Below are positions 58,901 through 64,000 of a DNA stretch of 64,000 nucleotides, one piece after another. The position numbers and the translations under genes were made by a program. Numbering within the stretch: position 1 is the stretch's first letter; each line of letters begins with the position of its first letter. The notes under the pieces are model-generated. The model saw only the letters and a list, made by a program, of their open reading frames with translations. It searched no databases and had not been told where the DNA came from. The stretch comes from Triops longicaudatus (Eukaryota; Arthropoda; Branchiopoda; Notostraca; Triopsidae). The stretch is from positions 172,268 through 236,267 of the forward strand of contig JAGQDJ010000136.1 in assembly GCA_022885665.1 (NCBI GenBank), given 5' to 3'.

Positions 58901-61730
58901 AGCAAAGCGAGTTGCTTTCAAAGTCCCGGGCAAGTTTGCACTGAAGTGAAGGAGTGTGGCTGCGGACGTGAGCGCACGACCCTGAAAAGGGAAATCAATA
59001 AAAGAGATGGATTGCAAGCACGTCCGTTTTCAGCCCGAGACCGTAGAAAGTCGAGAATACGTTTTGGAAACCGTAACTTTGCTTTTGTCGGGCTCCATTT
59101 AGCTTTTTTTTCTTCCTCTCTTGCCCCCCGGCAAGCGGAGGGATAAGGGTGGATGTTACATACAAATCCTTTACGGTATTGGGCTTCCGGCGAAGGAGGC
59201 AAGATTGATGAGCTTTCATGGGAGCAAATCTGAGGAGTGGGAGAGAAATTTGAGTAGGAGGAGCTTAATACAGAAGTTGCCATTATTGCGCAGGTGATGA
59301 CGAATTCAACGTGTGGATGATTGCAATGATTGGCATCGGGTGTCTCTTCATCATCTTTGTGGGAGTAACCATCTTCTTAATATGGTAATTGGAATTTGTA
59401 TTGCAATTTTATTACGAACTGTGAATCTCGTTATAACGAACCAGAAAAATCTATTCGGTATATCTGAAGGTCGTTGGATCTGATGCGTTTTCTTTATATT
59501 GGCAGAACTCAGGACCTTTCAAATGCACTTATCGAGAATTCATTGTTAAGAAGAGTTCGTTATAACGAGATTCCACTGTATTTCACTATACGTTGCATTT
59601 TTTATTTACTTTTTTATATATTTTTTATATTTTTTACTATTTTTTGTATTTTTTACTATTTTTTTATTATTTTTTATATTCTTTACTATTTTTTATTATT
59701 TTTTATTTATTTATTTTAATGTCACAAGTCAACTTCACATGGTTCGATTTCTTCGGGGAAGAAAATTATTCTTATCTAAAACTTTTAGCATGTAGGCTAG
59801 TGACTAAGCCTAGTTTCCTTATTGGTAAGCATTTTGGCCGTAAGTGGAAAAATAAAGCGCTTGCTTTCGGTTCGTACGGTTGGCTAAGCCGTACTTAGTA
59901 ACGAAAGAAATAGCAAAAGCTGCCTCGTCTCACGCGTTTTTGCTTGACTTACCCTTGTACAGTCACGTTTGTGTTACGAGGCTGCAATCACAATAGAATA
60001 AAGGTAGAAACGAATCCGTGTGAGGTTTGAGACGATTTTACTAGTCACGACGAAGTTGCTGGAATGTACGTAATTAATGGATGTTCCGAGGTACCTGCAG
60101 TGACGTTTATGAACTTTCGTAATACGATTTTCAGCAGTTAAGAAATCATGGTTGCTAGGCATGCTGAAGTTAACGTTTTGTCTCGTAATATTTGCTCATC
60201 CAAGAACGTAATGTCGTAATGAAAGCCGTAGCTTACATAACTGGTTCCGCCGAACCTTCTAAGCTTTAACATATCAAATATGCGAGACAAGAGTGAAAAC
60301 ATCGTCGTAGAAGCATTTAATTTAAAGGGTAGTATTACGTCATATGGTATCGATGGAGAAGCTAACCGCTGTTTCGAGAGAGAAATCTATTTGTCTTTTC
60401 AGGTCTGTTGTAGTGGAGTTTTACGCAAGGGATGTCTTATGTAAGGAATGTATTAACTTTAAGCTGAGCTTACAAACTTTTTATATTCAAGCTTGGGCTA
60501 GCTGGGCTTTAAATTATAGTTATTCAAAGGTTTCCACGTACAACTGATATGTAATAGAGAAAAATGATCAAATGCCGTCTACTAGCCTAATGCCGTCAAT
60601 CGCCAAATCTCGGGATAGAAGCATCTCCGGTGAAACTTTTTTGTGCTCTAGGTGCTGCAACAGTACAGTATTCAAGAAATTTGCAGTCTGTTCTTAAAAA
60701 GGCGTATATTTCCAACACGTGAGTTAGAGCTTAAGAGTTCGTTGTAGTGTTTTACCGTGCGTCTGAGAATAGGTAGTAAATTTACTTAAAATTCCAGGAC
60801 AGCTTTTTCGAAGGCTGGTATATCTTTGCTACAATATATAATCAATATACATGTGTTCATTTGCAACCAAAAAGCCTTTTTCCGTTCATATACATGATAT
60901 GTAGGGTGGCGCCTTTTGGGCATATATTTTCCGAATAAGCGTTTTTAAGCTCTTGCCGAATATATTCGAACATAAAATATTCATTGAAGTTAAATCGTAT
61001 TAAGCTATGGGTTATGATAAAACGGTGAATATAAAAGGTGCAGCATTTTGGTTGAAAATTTGTGAGCTGCGTCTTTTGTGATACGCGAGCTTAAGTAGAC
61101 GGTAATTGGACACCTTACTCTACTTAGAAAACCGTAGTAACTGAAATTATCTCTTATAGTAAAAGGCGAAACTGACAACCGTAGAAATGCGTATAATTCG
61201 TAGCTATGGCGTATAAGTAATAAAAATAATGAATTAGATATTACATTTTGTGATATACCGTACAATAGTTTTCGACTTAGGAATCTGTTACGAATCAAGG
61301 CAGTAACTTACAGTTATTCGTTACTGGACACGTGGACAGAAAGGAATGTCATACTGTCCTATCGTAGAGCCGTAAGCTTGTTATCGAAAGTCACGCGACC
61401 TTCTAGTAATAAAAAAAGAATAGTTGCTTCCTGAGCTCGTGATTATCGAAGTGTCGCTGCAGGTTTTAATGATGTTTATTGGCTACTTCCCGTCGTCTTA
61501 GCAGTTGACTTGTTTGCCGAGCTTCTCTTTTTATCTTGCGCGCTTTTGTTCCCTGGAAAAGGGATATTAAGGACCTAGGCAACACCCGTAGTTGGTGTTT
61601 GCTTTTAGCGTCACTTACCGTAACCTAACAACGTTTCTTTTCACGTCATTTCAGCTCATCCCGCGAGGAACCTTCGTCTCATCATGCTGTGTCAATGCGC
61701 CCGTTGAAAAGCCAATCCAATAAGGCCTGA
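46976..61730 (+). CDS. THSD7-like multi-thrombospondin-repeat membrane protein
   Basis: I assemble 23 exons: 46976-47042, 47225-47396, 49329-49383, 50064-50191, 50331-50498, 52252-52370, 52645-52847, 52953-53109, 53178-53385, 53478-53584, 54217-54402, 54492-54686, 55087-55418, 55478-55656, 55810-55954, 56070-56356, 56673-56806, 57280-57425, 57522-58026, 58280-58357, 58428-58790, 59294-59384 and 61655-61730. All phases agree, giving 1366 aa (human THSD7A 1657). A signal peptide (MKTSLLVLLLPHLALG) is followed by about 18 TSP1 modules, alternating WSxW types (WSSWTPC, WSEWSPC, WSEWSAC, WTDWSPC) with YRW types. An EGF-like module (CHCPVAHARC) is in exon 21, a membrane helix at about 1317-1341 (MIAMIGIGCLFIIFVGV) and a tail of about 25 aa. 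Such proteins act in cell migration and vessel or neural patterning. Exon 3 is inferred from phase. Exon 19 carries a Cys-poor insert with RSKR at 1082-1085, a furin-type site. Confidence 0.92.
53668..54040 (+). repeat. Diverged tandem repeat in THSD7 intron 10
   Basis: About two and a quarter units with a period of 160-170 bp begin near 53668, 53827 and 53997. Each starts attgc..gg.tat and continues with ttaacggaattac and gtgttactctatgtgttact or their variants. It lies inside the 632-bp intron between exons 10 and 11. Confidence 0.55.
59419..59580. mobile_element. Pogo/Tigger-like MITE in THSD7 intron 22
   Basis: The left end GTGAATCTCGTTATAACGAA (from 59421) and the complement of the right end GTGGAATCTCGTTATAACGA differ by one missing base. 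The element is about 160 bp and ends CACTG followed by TA. CAGTGGAATCTCGTTATAACG is the typical terminus of pogo/Tigger-like Tc1-mariner elements. No transposase is present. Confidence 0.75.
59590..59720. repeat. T-rich simple repeat
   Basis: ttttttatatt and ttttttactatt units repeat over about 130 bp directly after the MITE, within THSD7 intron 22. Confidence 0.7.
60571..60680. repeat. Dispersed repeat, copy 2
   Basis: This is the partner of 4733-4850, in the same orientation, inside the last THSD7 intron. It contains a small deletion relative to copy 1 in the agaagc.tctccgg part. Confidence 0.7.
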
Positions 61731-62029
61731 CAGTTCCAGGACGGAGCGTCACCGCAAGAAAGATGCTCCGTTCCATTGGCTTCGTACTCCACCGACGGCA
61801 CCACAGTGATTATGGATATCACTCATGTGTAAAGCCTAGAAAATTGGCGCTGGATCTGGAACAAAAACCATGTCATTGTCGAGAAAAAGCGATCAATTTC
61901 CTTTCACGCTGAATGAATCCCGAACAAGAAAAAAAACCTGGTTTCCTGGGACAACAAATCCTGAAGTTATAAATATATATACTGATCGTTTTCTACTCCT
62001 CCACGAAGATAAAAAATTCGGAAAATTTG

Positions 62030-62035
62030 TTTATT
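62030..62035 (-). terminator. GPATCH4 polyadenylation signal overlapping the stop
   Basis: On the minus strand the last codons read GAA TAA followed by AC, so the stop codon is embedded in GAATAAAC. The 3' UTR would then be only 10-30 nt. Confidence 0.5.
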
Positions 62036-63326
62036 CCAAGCCCTCGTCTGTGTACATAGTCTTTCCCTTCTTCTTCTTTTTCTTTGTGTTGGCTGGCGAG
62101 GTCTCAACTAGCGTGACAGGTTCCTCCACAGTTTCGGATGCCGACTCTTCTTGACGCTTTTGTTTCTTCTTTTTCTTTTTCGGGGGCTGTTCCTCGGACT
62201 CTTCCGCTACTGAGGATTCTTGAACGTCTTGTGAAGTTGGCAGAACACTACTATTCTCCTTTTTGACCTTTTTACTTCCACTACCCATACTCGGTACTTT
62301 TGTAGCTTCTTGGGACTGCCATTGTTTTAGTAAAGCGGCCTCGTGTTCAGCTACGCGGTTCAATTTTCCTGTACAGCGATGCCCATGTCGTGCTCCTCTA
62401 AAAGAATAAATTTTGTATGATAAAACCGTTCACCTTTTCAATGTAGCTGACGCTTACTTATGCGCTGTGCGACCACCACACGCCTTGAAAATTTCTTCGT
62501 CCGTCAAAGTAACCATGAAATCTTTGCGCTCGACGATTTCCAGGTCTTGCACTGGCTCTTCTTCTTTCTCAATTTCGCCGTTCGTCTTTAGTAAGCCAGC
62601 CTGAAATGCATAGGGTTAATAATAAACTTCATAGAATAAATTATTGTTGCTTAGCAACGAGCTTTTCTCAAGAAAGGAAAACTGAATCTTAATTACAATC
62701 CCACCTGATGTACGCAAAAAAAGAGCTCAAGATATCTCTAGACGTTTAAAATTACGTAAAGCAAGTTTAAAAGAAGCTTAAAAACGTGCGAAACTGAAGA
62801 TTATGATATGAATTAATTACACTAAAGTGTAACGTTGAAATAACAGAAGTGAAATGAAGATTTTAACGTTGCTTTTACTTTGCAAAAATTGCCATAGCTA
62901 GTGCTTTTAGGACGATGGCACTTGACCGGTTTCTTATTGGTGACGTTGAGGTTTTCGCCTCCTTTTTGGATAACCACAGTGCCGTCCTGATTGGGAAAAA
63001 AATCGATAAGTACGCAAAGAGGTAGGAAATAGCTGACAGTAATACCTCCGTGGGCGTCACTTGAATGTTATTGGCAGCGGAATTATATACATGGTCCCAC
63101 CAGTGAAAAGCAAACTCGTCAGTGCGGGTATGGCCCAAGCCGGCGGAATCAAACTTGAGTTTCGGCTTGATGGCAGTAACCATACCATCTCTGGTTTTGC
63201 CAAGCCCATCGCCTATTAAGTTCGTCCAACAGATTGATTAATGACTATAGTAACACTCAGTATATGTATTTATTAGATACCTTCAGACCAGCCGTATTTT
63301 TCGAGGTGCTTTTTGGCGAAATCCAT
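62031..63326 (-). CDS. GPATCH4: G-patch domain-containing protein 4-like
   Basis: Five minus-strand exons, 63326-63281, 63212-63046, 62986-62879, 62600-62458 and 62397-62031, join in frame to 276 aa. The G-patch is at the N-terminus (FAKKHLEKYGWSEG|DGLGK, then the G-patch-proximal TAIKPKLKFDSAGLG) and is followed by FAFHWWDHVYN, the HWW motif shared with GPATCH4. The fourth and fifth exons give LTDEEIFKACGGRTAHKGARHG, a second GPATCH4 signature. The tail is Lys-rich (KKKKKKQKRQ), as in nucleolar proteins. G-patch proteins activate DEAH-box helicases; GPATCH4 acts in the nucleolus and Cajal bodies. The vertebrate tail is longer. It is convergent with the THSD7-like gene. Confidence 0.92.
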
Positions 63327-63512
63327 GATGATGCACGTGCTAAATATTTACATGCGTGCATTCATAAAGGGGCATGTTGAATGTGCATGTATTAAGTAAT
63401 ATTAAGTAATATTATTGAGTATTAAGTAATATTCAGTATTAAGTAATATTAAGTATTAAGTGTATGTGCATATAGATTACGTAACCTTGATATTAACGAT
63501 TTCAAGAGAAAC
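63327..63512. promoter_or_regulatory. Divergent promoter with attaagtaat repeats
   Basis: 186 bp separate the start codons of GPATCH4 and the gene at 63513. The right half (63391-63460) is a tandem array of attaagtaat units broken by attgagt and attcagt variants. The shared promoter is inferred from geometry. Confidence 0.45.
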
Positions 63513-63854
63513 ATGGAGAAAATAAAATATGCTTCAGGACCATTAAGCGAATGCATCCCTTGTTTAGGAGGCCAACGGAATGATTGGAATCCAACGTGTC
63601 AGTGTTTTTATACACAACATGTATTGAGAGGAGCAGCCCTTGCAGAAGCTTTAACTATATTTCCAGAAAGAAAAACTATATGCCTGACGACTGGTTATGG
63701 GCTTGGAATCCGAAGCGTTTTAGACAAACGAGCCATGTCTGCGGAATATTGCCCAGTCCAGTGTGTTTTGTGTGGCAAATCTGTTGATTCCCACGAGTCA
63801 GCTAGCCTCGAAGATAAGCTACATCTCTGGAACCTTATTCCGCCTCATGTACAG
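63513..63854 (+). CDS. First exon of an unrecognised cysteine-rich protein (partial)
   Basis: An open frame of 114 codons runs from ATG at 63513 to a donor, cag|gtaata, at 63855, ending in phase 0. The gene continues beyond the window. The peptide has C-x2-C (CIPC), CQC and CPVQCVLC clusters and the stretch SLEDKLHLWNLIPPHVQ. These could bind zinc but do not match a family that I know. Coding is supported by length, codon pattern and the donor; the divergent neighbour GPATCH4 suggests a housekeeping gene. Confidence 0.6.
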
Positions 63855-64000
63855 GTAATACTGAAACTAGGTTACATTCTTTCCTACAGAATCACACAAG
63901 AGTAAAGAGTCCAGCAATTTATATTCTGAATGCATGAAATTGAATTCATACCAATATATTATATAATATGGTATGTTGTAATGCATTGCCAAACTGAAAA

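Noticed and set aside
63391..63460. Regular attaagtaat repeats considered as a CRISPR-like array
   Set aside because: Units are 8-15 bp without spacers and the genome is eukaryotic; it is a simple tandem repeat.

Overview
This is nuclear DNA of an animal, most likely an arthropod. A branchiopod crustacean such as a water flea is my best guess, from the short introns (many 55-120 bp), clip-like secreted protein and DRE-like ATCGAT promoter motifs. The species cannot be fixed from the sequence. Genes were rebuilt by hand from splice sites, reading phase and protein family knowledge. Exon joins keep frame in every complete multi-exon model, and most proteins come out near the usual length of their family.

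Layout, left to right. (1) 1-3.8 kb: the 3' part of a SoxF-class transcription factor (+); its first exon lies left of the window. (2) 6.2-8.6 kb: a complete PRPF19/Prp19 splicing ubiquitin ligase (+, 9 exons, 504 aa). (3) 9.5-13.9 kb: a complete FUS/TAF15/cabeza RNA-binding protein (+, 8 exons, 452 aa), ending in a PY nuclear localisation signal. (4) 14.1-15.4 kb: an intronless secreted protein with two clip-like six-cysteine modules and no protease domain (-). (5) 17.0-18.2 kb: NIPSNAP (-, 5 exons, 276 aa). (6) 18.7-22.5 kb: DDX54/Dbp10 DEAD-box helicase (+, 11 exons, 871 aa), divergent from NIPSNAP and containing one GC-AG intron. (7) 22.5-46.9 kb: a 24 kb stretch with no coding gene that I can support. 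It holds a 508 bp hAT-type MITE with a perfect 8 bp target duplication, short duplications, T-rich and A-rich tracts, and a possible noncoding promoter/exon near 27.7 kb. (8) 47.0-61.7 kb: a complete THSD7-like multi-thrombospondin-repeat membrane protein (+, 23 exons, 1366 aa). (9) 62.0-63.3 kb: GPATCH4-like nucleolar G-patch protein (-, 5 exons, 276 aa). (10) 63.5 kb to the end: the first exon of an unrecognised cysteine-rich gene (+), divergent from GPATCH4.

Most of the small genes are housekeeping factors for RNA: splicing (Prp19), RNA binding (FUS) and ribosome biogenesis (DDX54, GPATCH4). NIPSNAP is mitochondrial. Two divergent pairs share short intergenic spaces, and two convergent pairs end within 175-300 bp of each other. 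SoxF and THSD7 are developmental or cell-surface genes and have more noncoding DNA around them. I found no bacterial-type operon, CRISPR array, tRNA or rRNA gene. The most unusual items are the inferred 55-nt THSD7 microexon, a furin-like site in the THSD7 ectodomain, the two-clip secreted protein, and the families of small terminal-inverted-repeat elements.
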